The notes below the pieces were generated by a model. The model ran no database searches and was not told the origin of the DNA. It saw only the letters and a program-made list of their open reading frames with translations. Positions 27,779 to 36,241 of a stretch of 64,000 bases of DNA are shown here, piece after piece. Every line of letters starts with the position of its first letter. Position 1 is the stretch's first letter. The stretch lies in NCBI GenBank assembly GCA_964425225.1, contig CAYRMD010000013.1, positions 9,682-73,681 on the forward strand, written 5' to 3'. A program made the position numbers and the translations under genes. The stretch is from BPJU01 sp964425225. GTDB lineage: Bacteria > Planctomycetota > Planctomycetia > Pirellulales > Pirellulaceae.

Positions 27779-28786
27779 ATGTGGAGATACAGCACAACAG
27801 CTTGGATATTTCTCTTCAGCGCAACGGTTTTGGGGCAGGAGGCTTTGTGGGTCGAGTATACAGGAGGTTCCGGGCCCGGGACCGGCAAGCAAATTGTGCT
27901 GATTAGTGGTGACGAGGAATATCGTTCGGAGGAAGCGCTTCCCCAATTGGCGAAGATCCTGGCCGTTCATCACGGTTTTCATTGCACGGTGCTCTTTGCC
28001 ATCGATCCACGGACCGGCACCATTGACCCGAATCGCCGTGATAACATTCCGGGGCTCGAAAAGTTGAAGGATGCCAATTTGATGATTATCGCGACCCGTT
28101 TCCGCGATTTACCGGATGATCAAATGAAACACATCGTCCAGTATGTGGAATCGGGGCGTCCGATCATTGGCTTGAGGACCGCCACGCATGCGTTTGACTT
28201 GCGAACCGATTCGGCTTATGCCCATTGGTCCTGGAAAAGCAAGGAATGGGACGGCGGGTTTGGCCGTCAGATTTTGGGAGAAACGTGGGTTAGCCACCAC
28301 GGAGCGCATGGACGCGAGGGAACTCGCGGTTTTTTGGCACCAGGAGCTGAAAATCACCCGATCCTCCGCGGCATCGGCAATGGCGACATTTTTGGAGTGA
28401 CCGACGTGTATACCGTGCGGTTGCCGTTGCCGGGTGATAGTGTGCCGCTGGTGCTGGGTCAGGTGGTAGCTGGTCTTCGGCCGGAGGATCCGCCGGTCGA
28501 GGGTCCGAAAAACCAGCCCATGATGCCCATTGCCTGGATCAAGACATATCGGACGACGGATGGGAAAGTTGGTCGAGTATTCACGACGACAATGGGAGCA
28601 TCACAGGATTTGTTGAGTCCCGGGTTTCGGCGGCTAGTGGTCAACGCCGTTTACTGGGCATTGGGCATGGAGGAACAAATTCCGCCTATGAGCAAGGTGG
28701 ACTTAGTTGGCGATTACGAGCCCTCGCCTTATCGTTTCAATGGGTTTCGCCGTGGGGTGCGGCCGGCCGACCTAAAATGGCCGTAG
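27779..28786 (+). CDS. Exported ThuA-domain protein (trehalose-utilisation family)
   Basis: A 335-residue protein with a signal peptide (TAWIFLFSATVLGQ) and a ThuA fold, related to class I glutamine amidotransferases. Signature segments: IVLISGDEEYRSEEALPQL, LMIIATRFRDLPDDQ, GRPIIGLRTATHAF, WVSHHGAHGREGTRG and ENHPILRGI. ThuA proteins take part in sugar (for example trehalose) use and are expanded in planctomycetes with roles that are mostly unproven. The C-terminus has FTTTMGASQDL and VNAVYWALGM. It is probably co-transcribed with the PQQ-like gene upstream, suggesting a joint role in sugar breakdown outside the cytoplasm. Confidence 0.85.
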   Translation: MWRYSTTAWIFLFSATVLGQEALWVEYTGGSGPGTGKQIVLISGDEEYRSEEALPQLAKILAVHHGFHCTVLFAIDPRTGTIDPNRRDNIPGLEKLKDANLMIIATRFRDLPDDQMKHIVQYVESGRPIIGLRTATHAFDLRTDSAYAHWSWKSKEWDGGFGRQILGETWVSHHGAHGREGTRGFLAPGAENHPILRGIGNGDIFGVTDVYTVRLPLPGDSVPLVLGQVVAGLRPEDPPVEGPKNQPMMPIAWIKTYRTTDGKVGRVFTTTMGASQDLLSPGFRRLVVNAVYWALGMEEQIPPMSKVDLVGDYEPSPYRFNGFRRGVRPADLKWP

Positions 28787-28847
28787 GCCAGGCGGCGGTG
28801 CCACGGTCGGGCTGTCGTCGCGCAATTCGCACAAGGTCGCTCTTAAT

Positions 28848-29450
28848 ATGGATGACCGCAACTCGTTCGAAAACTACTACCGATCCGATGCTCCGCCACC
28901 GTGGGAGTTGGGGCAACCGAGTCCTCAGCTTGTGAGGACTCTGGATGCCGGAAAACTCCCGGGACGCACGGCGTTGGAATTTGGTTGCGGTACGGGTCAC
29001 AACGCCGTGGAATTGGCGCGGCGAGGCTACGAAGTAACGGCGGTGGATTTTGTTCCCGAGGCGATTCAAGCTGCCGAACGATTGGCCGAACAAGCCGGGC
29101 TGCGAGTACGGTTTTTGTGCGGCGACCTATTAAAGTTGAATCTCGGTGGACCGTACGATGTATTGTTTGATCGGGGCGTCTATCATCACATACGACGCTC
29201 CAACTGGGAACATTTTGCAGAAGTCTTGCGGACGGTCAGCCAACCGGGTACGCATTATCTATCGTTGGCAGGTAACGCAGAAGAAACGCCTCCACCCGAC
29301 CAAGGCGGCCCACCGCGGGTTACCGAGGAGCAGATCAGAAGCGAACTGGGATCGATTTTTGAAATCCTCGAACTCGAGCGATTTCGTTTTGGGTTGGAAG
29401 GTCAAAGTTATCGACCGCTGGCATGGTATATTTTGATGCGGCGGACCTGA
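28848..29450 (+). CDS. Class I SAM-dependent methyltransferase
   Basis: A 200-residue soluble protein. Motif I is LEFGCGTGHNAVELARRGY, the acidic residue after beta-2 is in VTAVDFVPEAIQAA, and the catalytic-side motif is YDVLFDRGVYHHI. The N-terminal segment NYYRSDAPPPWELGQPSP recalls the thiopurine S-methyltransferase-like and tellurite-resistance TehB-like groups. The methyl acceptor is not identifiable. It starts 61 bases after the ThuA stop on the same strand and converges on the sulfatase. No strong ribosome site is seen before the ATG. Confidence 0.8.
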   Translation: MDDRNSFENYYRSDAPPPWELGQPSPQLVRTLDAGKLPGRTALEFGCGTGHNAVELARRGYEVTAVDFVPEAIQAAERLAEQAGLRVRFLCGDLLKLNLGGPYDVLFDRGVYHHIRRSNWEHFAEVLRTVSQPGTHYLSLAGNAEETPPPDQGGPPRVTEEQIRSELGSIFEILELERFRFGLEGQSYRPLAWYILMRRT

Positions 29451-29453
29451 GCG

Positions 29454-29494
29454 AACCGGTCGAGGGCCGTTGGAGGCTCGATGGCGCACCGGTT
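29454..29494. terminator. Hairpin between convergent methyltransferase and sulfatase genes
   Basis: AACCGGTCGAG (29454-29464) faces CTCGA plus ACCGGTT (29477-29494), with a 6-base bulge on the right arm. The 7-bp outer stem is perfect. It could end transcription from either side, but there is no long T run. Confidence 0.4.
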
Positions 29495-29503
29495 GCTTGT
29501 CGT

Positions 29504-31000
29504 TCAACGCCGCACGGCGATCCGACCGTCAGGTTTCGCAGGATCATAGTGCGGGTTCGGTGCAGGGAATTTCGCACCGACCTGTTGTTGCCAGGCATGT
29601 AACTCGTCACGCAAGCGCTTGACAACGTCTGGATAGCGGTCGGCTAGATTATGTGTCTCGCTCATGTCCGACTCCAGATCGTAGAGCTCCACACGGTCGT
29701 TCTCGAACCATTCAATCAGTTTCCATCTTCCGCGGCGGAGAGCCGCACCCGGCATGCCACCCTGATTGCCATAGTGAGGATAGTGCCAATAAAGGGATCG
29801 TTCGTTGGAAAACGAGCTGCCTTCCAATAGGGGCATGAGATTGATTCCGTCGAGCTCCAGCGATGGTTGGGCTTGGTATCCGACGGCTGCCAGCACGGTT
29901 GGGAAAATATCGATCCCGCAAACCGGCTCCGTACAGTGACTTCCCGCCGTTACGCGACCTGGCCATCGTACAATAAAGGGCACGCGGATTCCTCCTTCGT
30001 ACAACCATCCTTTTCCCGCACGGAGCGGGACGTTGGATGTCGGCCATCCTTCGCTCGTGGAAAGTCCACCGTTGTCACTTGTGAACAGTACCAGGGTTTG
30101 GTCGGCTAGGTCGAGTTGATCGAGGGTTTCCAGTACTTTTCCAACGGCTTGGTCCATGGCTTCCACCATAGCGGCGTAAACCGCATGGTCTTGCACGAGC
30201 CGTACGTCGCGCGGCGGCTCGACTCCCCAACGGGTTTGTAAACCCAAACGACGGCGTTTTTCTTCATATTTTTGTCGCAAGTCTTCGCGCGCCATTAGCG
30301 GCGTATGCACCGAGTAGAAACTGAGCATGGCGAAAAAGGGTTGTCCGCGGTGCGAACGGATAAACTGCGCGGTTTCACGGGCGAGGCGAGCGGGCAAGTG
30401 TTCGCCGGGCGGTCCATCGGGTAGTCGTGGGTTGCCATACGGGGAAAAGTATTTGTTGCCGCCGTACGGACCACCTCTGTCGATTCCACCCAGGTTGAAG
30501 TCGAATCCTTGCACCTCGGGCCAAAATCCTTCCGGACCCAGATGCCACTTACCGGCGAAGAACGTCGCATACCCAAGTTGTTTAAGCACCTCGGCCAACG
30601 TGAGTTCTTCGAGCCGCAGCGCCGTCTGATACTCGGCTGGCAACAACCGGGTGTTGCGACGCCAGGCTTGTCCCTGCGCAGCGCCAATATAGTCGGTAAT
30701 CCCGCTGCGCTGCGGCCAGCGTCCGGTAAGGATCGCAGCGCGGCTTGGGGAACACACCGGACAGGCCGCATAGCCTGCCAAAAACCGCATCCCTTCACGT
30801 GCCAACCGATCGACATGCGGCGTTTCGTAAAAGCTACTGCCGTAACATCCCAGGTCCGTCCAGCCTAAATCGTCCACCAGGAACAACAGGATGTTCGGAC
30901 GAGTGGTTTGCGACCACAGAGAGCCCACCAGCGCAAAACAACTCGTGGTCCACCAAACCAGAGCAACGAACACGTCGAACTTCCTCTGATGAAGACGCAT
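29504..31000 (-). CDS. Sulfatase (formylglycine-dependent, secreted)
   Basis: A 498-residue protein from the ATG at 31000; an upstream GTG at 31045 would only extend the signal region. Features in order: signal peptide (VFVALVWWTTSCFALVG), metal-binding DD at residues 43-44 (LLFLVDDLGWTDLG), and the sulfatase signature CSPSRAAILTGR, in which Cys83 is the residue to be converted to formylglycine. Later come AGKWHLG and FTSDNGG. It would hydrolyse sulfate esters, most likely of algal or other sulfated polysaccharides. No formylglycine-generating enzyme is in the window. The amidase gene ends 48 bases upstream on the same strand. Confidence 0.9.
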   Translation of the reverse strand: MRLHQRKFDVFVALVWWTTSCFALVGSLWSQTTRPNILLFLVDDLGWTDLGCYGSSFYETPHVDRLAREGMRFLAGYAACPVCSPSRAAILTGRWPQRSGITDYIGAAQGQAWRRNTRLLPAEYQTALRLEELTLAEVLKQLGYATFFAGKWHLGPEGFWPEVQGFDFNLGGIDRGGPYGGNKYFSPYGNPRLPDGPPGEHLPARLARETAQFIRSHRGQPFFAMLSFYSVHTPLMAREDLRQKYEEKRRRLGLQTRWGVEPPRDVRLVQDHAVYAAMVEAMDQAVGKVLETLDQLDLADQTLVLFTSDNGGLSTSEGWPTSNVPLRAGKGWLYEGGIRVPFIVRWPGRVTAGSHCTEPVCGIDIFPTVLAAVGYQAQPSLELDGINLMPLLEGSSFSNERSLYWHYPHYGNQGGMPGAALRRGRWKLIEWFENDRVELYDLESDMSETHNLADRYPDVVKRLRDELHAWQQQVGAKFPAPNPHYDPAKPDGRIAVRR

Positions 31001-31047
31001 GGCCAAGCTCCTGCATCCGATGGCCGATCGGTCTGCCCTGTACACGG

Positions 31048-31926
31048 TTACTTATCTAGGTAACGTTCCCGTAGCCCGCCATAGGCGTCGATTCTGCGAT
31101 CACGCAAAAACGGCCAATGCGTACGGACTACGTCGATCACTCGCAAATCACACTCAGCCATAAGGACAGACTCCTCGTCGTGTCCGGCGCGAGCCAGGAC
31201 GTTGCCATAAGGGTCGGCTACGAAAGAGCCACCCCAGAACTCCAGTGTGTTCTCACAGCCCACGCGATTGACGGCTGCCACAAAAATACCATTGGCAATG
31301 GCGTGGCTACGCATGATCGTTTCCCAAGCCGAATATTGACTGGGGCCATAGGTTTGTTTTTCATCCGGCAGCCAACCTATAGCCGTTGGATAAAACAAGA
31401 TTTCAGCACCGGTTAAGGCAGTCAATCGTGCTGCCTCCGGAAACCATTGGTCCCAACAGATGCACACGCCGATTCGTGCGGCACTGGTGGGGAAACTGCG
31501 AAAACCAAGATCGCCCGGCGTAAAGTAAAATTTCTCGTAATAGTAGGGGTCGTCAGGAATATGCATCTTTCGATAAACACCGACCTGCCGTCCCTCGGCG
31601 TCGAATACCACGGCCGTATTGTGATACAATCCGGGCGCGCGGCGCTCGAAAAGCGGTGCTATTACGACAACGCGATATTGGGCGGCTGCGCGGGCTATGC
31701 TTTGAGCTGTCGGGCCATCCAACGGTTCGGCGTCGGCAAAACGCTCATGATCCTCGCGCTGACAGGGATACCATGTTGCGAATAGTTCCGGTAGACACAC
31801 CACGTGGGCGCCCTGTTTGGCGGCTTGACGGATCCGCTGCACGGCTGTGGCTACATTATCCGTCTTCTGAGGAGAACAGCGCATCTGGATCAGCGCAACG
31901 CGCATGACACCCTGGCTCATGGACAT
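31048..31926 (-). CDS. aguB: N-carbamoylputrescine amidase (nitrilase superfamily)
   Basis: A 292-residue carbon-nitrogen hydrolase with the Glu-Lys-Cys triad in place: Glu47 in CLPELFA, Lys120 in YRKMHIPDDP and Cys157 in CICWDQWFPEAARL. RKMHIPDDPYYYEKFYFTPGD and the C-terminal HWPFLRDRRIDAY match the AguB group, which converts N-carbamoylputrescine to putrescine, CO2 and ammonia. An ATG at 31905 is an alternative start. The usual partner agmatine deiminase is not next to it. It is divergent from bioD, with 66 bases between starts. Confidence 0.9.
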   Translation of the reverse strand: MSMSQGVMRVALIQMRCSPQKTDNVATAVQRIRQAAKQGAHVVCLPELFATWYPCQREDHERFADAEPLDGPTAQSIARAAAQYRVVVIAPLFERRAPGLYHNTAVVFDAEGRQVGVYRKMHIPDDPYYYEKFYFTPGDLGFRSFPTSAARIGVCICWDQWFPEAARLTALTGAEILFYPTAIGWLPDEKQTYGPSQYSAWETIMRSHAIANGIFVAAVNRVGCENTLEFWGGSFVADPYGNVLARAGHDEESVLMAECDLRVIDVVRTHWPFLRDRRIDAYGGLRERYLDK

Positions 31927-31992
31927 AGCCGGCCAATCCCTTTACGTAAGATACCTCTAGCCCTTCGGCCAACCTTCGCTACCCTATCCTAC

Positions 31993-32703
31993 ATGTTTCC
32001 CGGACCGCGTCGAGGCATATTCCTAGTGGGTACCGACACCAACGTGGGAAAAACCTATGTTGGTTGCTTATTGGCCAGAGCCATTCGCCGAAAGGGCTAC
32101 CGGGTCGGCGTGTATAAGCCGGTGGCCAGTGGTTTCGACCCGATTGCGGAAATTGCTGAGTCGGATCCGTATCGGCTTTGGCAAGCGGCCGGGTGTCCGG
32201 GATCTTTGGAACTGGTCTGCCCGCAGATGTTCCGCGCTCCGCTGGCACCGCCTGCTGCGGCGCGACGGGAAGGAAAACGTGTCAACCGTACCCTGCTCGA
32301 AACCGGCTTGGCGGCATGGGAACCGCTCTGTGACGTAGTATTGGTCGAAGGGGTCGGCGGTTGGTTTGCCCCGATCAGCGATAAGGATTTGGTCGGCGAT
32401 CTTGCTCGGCGGTTTGCCTACCCGGTCCTCATCGTGGCCGCCAATCGGTTGGGGGTTATCAATCACACGTTGTTAACTGTGCAGGCCGTAGAGCGAAGTG
32501 GCCTGAAAATTCTGGGAGTGGTTCTCAATGACCTTGTACCGGTCCGCGAGCAAGATCTTTCAGCGGCGAGCAATCGCCGATATCTTCGGTCGTTCTCGAC
32601 GGTGCCGATTTTGGCACGCATTGGCTTTCGGCAGAAAACACTCTCGGCTTCACTCACACGACAGTTGTTACGTGAAATTGGTTTAGATTCCCGATGCCGA
32701 TAA
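31993..32703 (+). CDS. bioD: Dethiobiotin synthetase
   Basis: A 236-residue P-loop enzyme. It starts MFPGPRRGIFLVGTDTNVGK, where GTDTNVGKT is the BioD-type nucleotide-binding loop. Other segments are VYKPVASGFD, LEGVGG-like LVEGVGGWFAP and VAANRLGVINHTLLT. It forms the ureido ring of dethiobiotin from 7,8-diaminopelargonate, CO2 and ATP. The ATG at 31993 is chosen because the family starts just before the P-loop; the longer in-frame extension upstream overlaps the divergent amidase gene. No other biotin gene is nearby. Confidence 0.9.
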   Translation: MFPGPRRGIFLVGTDTNVGKTYVGCLLARAIRRKGYRVGVYKPVASGFDPIAEIAESDPYRLWQAAGCPGSLELVCPQMFRAPLAPPAAARREGKRVNRTLLETGLAAWEPLCDVVLVEGVGGWFAPISDKDLVGDLARRFAYPVLIVAANRLGVINHTLLTVQAVERSGLKILGVVLNDLVPVREQDLSAASNRRYLRSFSTVPILARIGFRQKTLSASLTRQLLREIGLDSRCR

Positions 32704-33123
32704 CTTTGAACAGACTGGACCTCCCCGTAAGAATCCTCCTAATGTGGGACGTGTCTCGGTTCACGTAGAGGCCATTTGGCCAGGATTGCGGGGCGATCCC
32801 GGTGGCCTTTCGGTTTCTACGATGGTTACGGCCTGAATGGATTCTTTTCTGGGACCTTGAATAGGCTGTCTGTTGGGGGCAAGGATCGCTACGAGCCGCA
32901 AGAAGCTTGGGTCTTGATTGACCGCCGCCTACAATGGGACGAGGGGGCGGGGGTACAAGGCCAGGTTCCGCGGTGAAGGTCCCGTACGTCGCTCCACGAG
33001 TTATTAGTCGGACGAAACAAGTGGTGTAATAAGGCGCGTCGTTACAAATTGATTGTCGACGCAAATGTGGGTTGCCGCTTGGGCAGGCATCTAAGGGAAC
33101 GATCGTTGTACGGTGAGTGAGCC
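32704..33123. other. Intergenic region between bioD and the radical SAM gene
   Basis: About 420 bases. A short plus-strand frame at 32776-32976 has no recognisable motif and is not called. No repeat or RNA gene is seen. Confidence 0.5.
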
Positions 33124-34125
33124 ATGAGATTGGTCGAGATTCATCTACGTCGCACACCACGCAATTTAGATCCACGGTTCGTGCTCGATCCATTCGAGCC
33201 AGCGTATTTAGAGTTGCATCGGCGTGGTGAACTTGCCCACCGTGCGGCATTGGCTTTACGAGAACTAGCCGACTGCTGTGCGTGCCCTCGAAACTGCCAC
33301 GTAAACCGTCTTGCCAATCAAACGCGCGTATGCCATACGGGTCGGTATGCGCGCGTGGCTAGCGCTTTTGCGCATTTCGGTGAAGAAGATTGCCTGCGTG
33401 GTTGGAACGGATCCGGTACGATCTTTTTCAGCTTGTGCAATCTGCGATGCGTGTTTTGTCAAAACTGGGATATCAGTCAGGTCGAAGTGGGAAAAGAATG
33501 CACTGCAGAAAAGATCGCAGATCTCATGCTGTATTTGCAGGAGCATGGCTGTCATAACATCAATTTTGTTACACCCGAGCATGTGGTGCCGCAGGTCATC
33601 GAAGCCGTTGCAGCCGCCGTACCCCGAGGTTTATGCGTACCGATTGTTTATAACACCAGTGCATACGATGCCGTCTCCTCGATTCGGCTTCTGGAAGGAT
33701 TGGTGGACATTTACATGCCTGATTTTAAGTTTTGGAATCCGCAAACGGCAAAGCGTTTAGCGAAAGCACCGGATTATCCAGAACGTGCGCGAGAGGCGAT
33801 CTTGGAAATGCATCGCCAGGTGGGAGTGTTGCGTTTCGGCCCCGACGGTCTGGCTCGACGCGGTGTGCTCGTACGCCACTTAGTCATGCCTGGTTTGGTT
33901 GATGAAGCAGCGCAGATTTTTCAATGGCTGGCCCAAGAGGTTTCGAAAGATACATACGTCAATATCATGGGCCAATATCGCCCGGAATACGAAGTCGGCG
34001 AAATCGCACGGGATGGAACCATCAAATACCAGGAGATTAACCGCCGTCCCACTCCGCAGGAGATCAGTGAAGCTTATCGAGCTGCACAAGAGGCTGGACT
34101 ATGGCGCTTTGACGAACGATGGTAA
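33124..34125 (+). CDS. Radical SAM protein, pyruvate formate-lyase activase-like
   Basis: A 333-residue protein. The radical SAM cluster motif is Cys105-x3-Cys109-x2-Cys112 in FFSLCNLRCVFCQNW. An additional N-terminal cysteine group (CCACPRNCHVNR, and Cys70 in RVCHTG) probably binds zinc or a second cluster; this arrangement fits the PflA-like/PflX group found in many bacteria and archaea. NIMGQYRPEYEV and a C-terminal segment RRPTPQEI are also typical of it. The protein it activates is unknown, since no glycyl radical enzyme lies in the window. Its ATG follows GTGAGTGAGCC. Confidence 0.85.
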   Translation: MRLVEIHLRRTPRNLDPRFVLDPFEPAYLELHRRGELAHRAALALRELADCCACPRNCHVNRLANQTRVCHTGRYARVASAFAHFGEEDCLRGWNGSGTIFFSLCNLRCVFCQNWDISQVEVGKECTAEKIADLMLYLQEHGCHNINFVTPEHVVPQVIEAVAAAVPRGLCVPIVYNTSAYDAVSSIRLLEGLVDIYMPDFKFWNPQTAKRLAKAPDYPERAREAILEMHRQVGVLRFGPDGLARRGVLVRHLVMPGLVDEAAQIFQWLAQEVSKDTYVNIMGQYRPEYEVGEIARDGTIKYQEINRRPTPQEISEAYRAAQEAGLWRFDERW

Positions 34126-34290
34126 CGGAGCCGGTGAGCGTGTGACCACTCTCTTGGACCGAGGAGCGACTTCCGAACCTTACCGTAGAGAAAGTACTGT
34201 ATGGACTTGCTGGGCTTTGCCTTGGCCCAAGCGGGATTATAGAAGTCCCTCGAACACACGGGCGTATCGTGCCAGCGAAGTTTTTTTTCC

Positions 34291-34350
34291 TCTTGCGTCC
34301 CTCCGCCTTTGCGCCCGTGCGTTAAATCCTTGCGTCTGTTGGACGCCTCG
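34291..34350. repeat. AACGC-type repeat fragments between convergent genes
   Basis: CTTGCGTCCCTCCGCCTTTG and GCGTTAAATCCTTGCGTCTG share the GCCTTTGCG and TTGCGTCT words of the dispersed AACGCAAAGGCGC family. It lies in the 243-base gap before mtaB, whose remaining sequence shows nothing else. Confidence 0.45.
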
Positions 34351-34368
34351 TGAATGGCAAAGTCCAGC

Positions 34369-35646
34369 TCAGGCAACGAGCATGCCCCCTTCGACACCGG
34401 TTGGCGTGACGCGGACAAGTTCACCGAGCGGAACCTCGGTCCTCGGTAGCATCACCGGAACGTAGCGGCATGCCGTCCCGATTTTACCTTCCTGGGGAAG
34501 CTTGCAGTCTGATTCGACAAGCACCTCGAGAGGGCGTCCGACGAGTTGTTCTAGGTACGAATGCCGCAACTGGCGCTCGCATTCGGCGAGGCGCCCCATA
34601 CGCTCGCGGCACACAGCAGCCGGCACTTGATTGGGCATATCTGCGGCAGGAGTGCCCCGCCGCGGGCTAAAGGGAAAAATGTGGATCTTGGCAAATTGAG
34701 CTTCACGGCATGCTGCAAGAGTTTCTTGAAAGTCTTCTTCGGTTTCCCCGGGAAATCCAACAATCACATCGGTTGTCAGACATGGCTGGTCCAGGACGTA
34801 CCGTACATAACGGACTCGGTCCAAAAAGCGTCGAACTCCCCATCGTCGCCGCATGCGGCGCAAAACAGCATCCGAACCGCTCTGTAAACAGATGTGCAAA
34901 TGAGGACATATCCGTTGTGGGTAGGCGGCCATGACATCCAACAGTTCGTCGGTGACCTCAGTTGCTTCGATACTCGATAGCCGTACCCGATACGGTTCGG
35001 GCAATGCCACCAGGGCTCGCAAAAGAGTCGACAATCGGGTCCACTGCTGTTTGGGCTTACCGAAATTCTTGTCAACCCCGTAATGCCCCAAATGAATTCC
35101 GGTCAGGACGATTTCTCGGTAGCCGGAGTTCACGAGCCGACGAACTTCGCGAACCACCTCATCAATAGGCCGGCTCAGGACATGGGGGCGCACTTGAGGG
35201 ATGATGCAATACGTACAGCGGAGGTAGCAACCGTCCTGTACCTTGACATAAGCTCGATGACGCTGACCAAACCGGCTAATACCATCCGGCAAGTCCCTCA
35301 CCCCGAAGCGGCCTAACCAGTCGGGGATTTCCCGCTTGTCGGCGATGACCTCGCTTACCCCCGGAATGGCCAAGATTTCCTGCGGGGCTCGCGTGGCATA
35401 GCAACCCATGACCACGACACGAGCGCCGGGGTTTTGGCGGATCACTCGGCGAATGGCTTGGCGACTTTTCCCGTCCGCCTCCGCGGTGACCGTGCACGAA
35501 TTAATGACGCACAAATCCGCCGGCTCATTGGCTTGGGCGTCACGATACCCGATGCGCATTAGGCCCTCACGGACCAGTTCGGTTTCGTACTGGTTGACTT
35601 TGCAGCCGAGCGTATAGGTGCGCAAAGTAGCCATGGCCGGCCGCAT
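34369..35646 (-). CDS. mtaB: tRNA t6A37 methylthiotransferase
   Basis: A 425-residue MiaB-family radical SAM enzyme. The N-terminal methylthio domain starts TYTLGCKVNQYETE, the form typical of MtaB, with further cluster cysteines in CVINSCTVT and VVMGCYATRA. The radical SAM motif is in DGCYLRCTYCIIPQ. The final TRAM-like region includes LVESDCKLPQEG. It turns N6-threonylcarbamoyladenosine at tRNA position 37 into the 2-methylthio form. The ATG overlaps the clpS stop as TAATG, suggesting coupled translation; a second ATG at 35634 is possible. Confidence 0.9.
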   Translation of the reverse strand: MRPAMATLRTYTLGCKVNQYETELVREGLMRIGYRDAQANEPADLCVINSCTVTAEADGKSRQAIRRVIRQNPGARVVVMGCYATRAPQEILAIPGVSEVIADKREIPDWLGRFGVRDLPDGISRFGQRHRAYVKVQDGCYLRCTYCIIPQVRPHVLSRPIDEVVREVRRLVNSGYREIVLTGIHLGHYGVDKNFGKPKQQWTRLSTLLRALVALPEPYRVRLSSIEATEVTDELLDVMAAYPQRICPHLHICLQSGSDAVLRRMRRRWGVRRFLDRVRYVRYVLDQPCLTTDVIVGFPGETEEDFQETLAACREAQFAKIHIFPFSPRRGTPAADMPNQVPAAVCRERMGRLAECERQLRHSYLEQLVGRPLEVLVESDCKLPQEGKIGTACRYVPVMLPRTEVPLGELVRVTPTGVEGGMLVA

Positions 35647-36020
35647 TACTCCTCGACCGGTTCGATCGTGGCGTACATCGATCCTTTACAGCGCGGGATC
35701 AAGGGGTCTTTTCCAAAAGCATGGATTTGATCCCGTTTTAACTCAGCATGCTCTAAGGTCGTGGTCAGACAAACGACCCGCCCTACCGTGTCCACTTCGC
35801 AAGCGATTTCATAGGCTCGCTCTAATGAATAACCGAAAATTTGCCGCATCATACGGATGACGTAATCGTACGTATGGTCGTCGTCATCCCAAAGTACCAC
35901 GTTGCAGCGCGGCTGTTTGCGCGGACGTTGCTCAGGCTGCTTTTTTTGCTTCGTGATAACTTCCGGTTCCGATACCGCTACATTCGCTTGTTTCGACACG
36001 ATCGCGTCCCCTCCCAGCAC
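35646..36020 (-). CDS. clpS: ATP-dependent Clp protease adaptor ClpS
   Basis: A 124-residue protein with a Lys/Gln-rich N-terminal extension of about 38 residues, then the ClpS core: CNVVLWDDDDHTYDYVI, QIFGYSLERAYEIA and GRVVCLTTTLEHAELKRDQI. ClpS passes N-degron substrates to ClpA/ClpC; the Asn and Asp residues of the first motif form the binding pocket for the destabilising N-terminal residue. It is upstream of and overlaps mtaB. ClpA/ClpC is not in the window. Confidence 0.95.
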   Translation of the reverse strand: MLGGDAIVSKQANVAVSEPEVITKQKKQPEQRPRKQPRCNVVLWDDDDHTYDYVIRMMRQIFGYSLERAYEIACEVDTVGRVVCLTTTLEHAELKRDQIHAFGKDPLIPRCKGSMYATIEPVEE

Positions 36021-36241
36021 TCACGCGACGCTCGTTAGGGCCCTAGCCTGTAGCGGGGATACCTTGCGAGCATCGTTGCCATACGGTGAACTCACGCACA
36101 GGTAATGTAGCATAAGCCATACCGCCAGCGAAAACCCAAGGCCGAGCCGACTCGATAATCGACAGGCCTTTCCCCCGCGGTAAAAGTGGGACAACCATGA
36201 TATTATAAGAGACCGTTTCCCTTTGTGCAAAGGACAAACCC

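Noticed and set aside
32776..32976. 66-codon plus-strand open frame after bioD
   Set aside because: No ribosome site, no motif and no partner; could be chance.
32654..33250. 198-codon minus-strand open frame across the bioD-radical SAM gap
   Set aside because: Overlaps both flanking genes and has low-complexity, motif-free translation.
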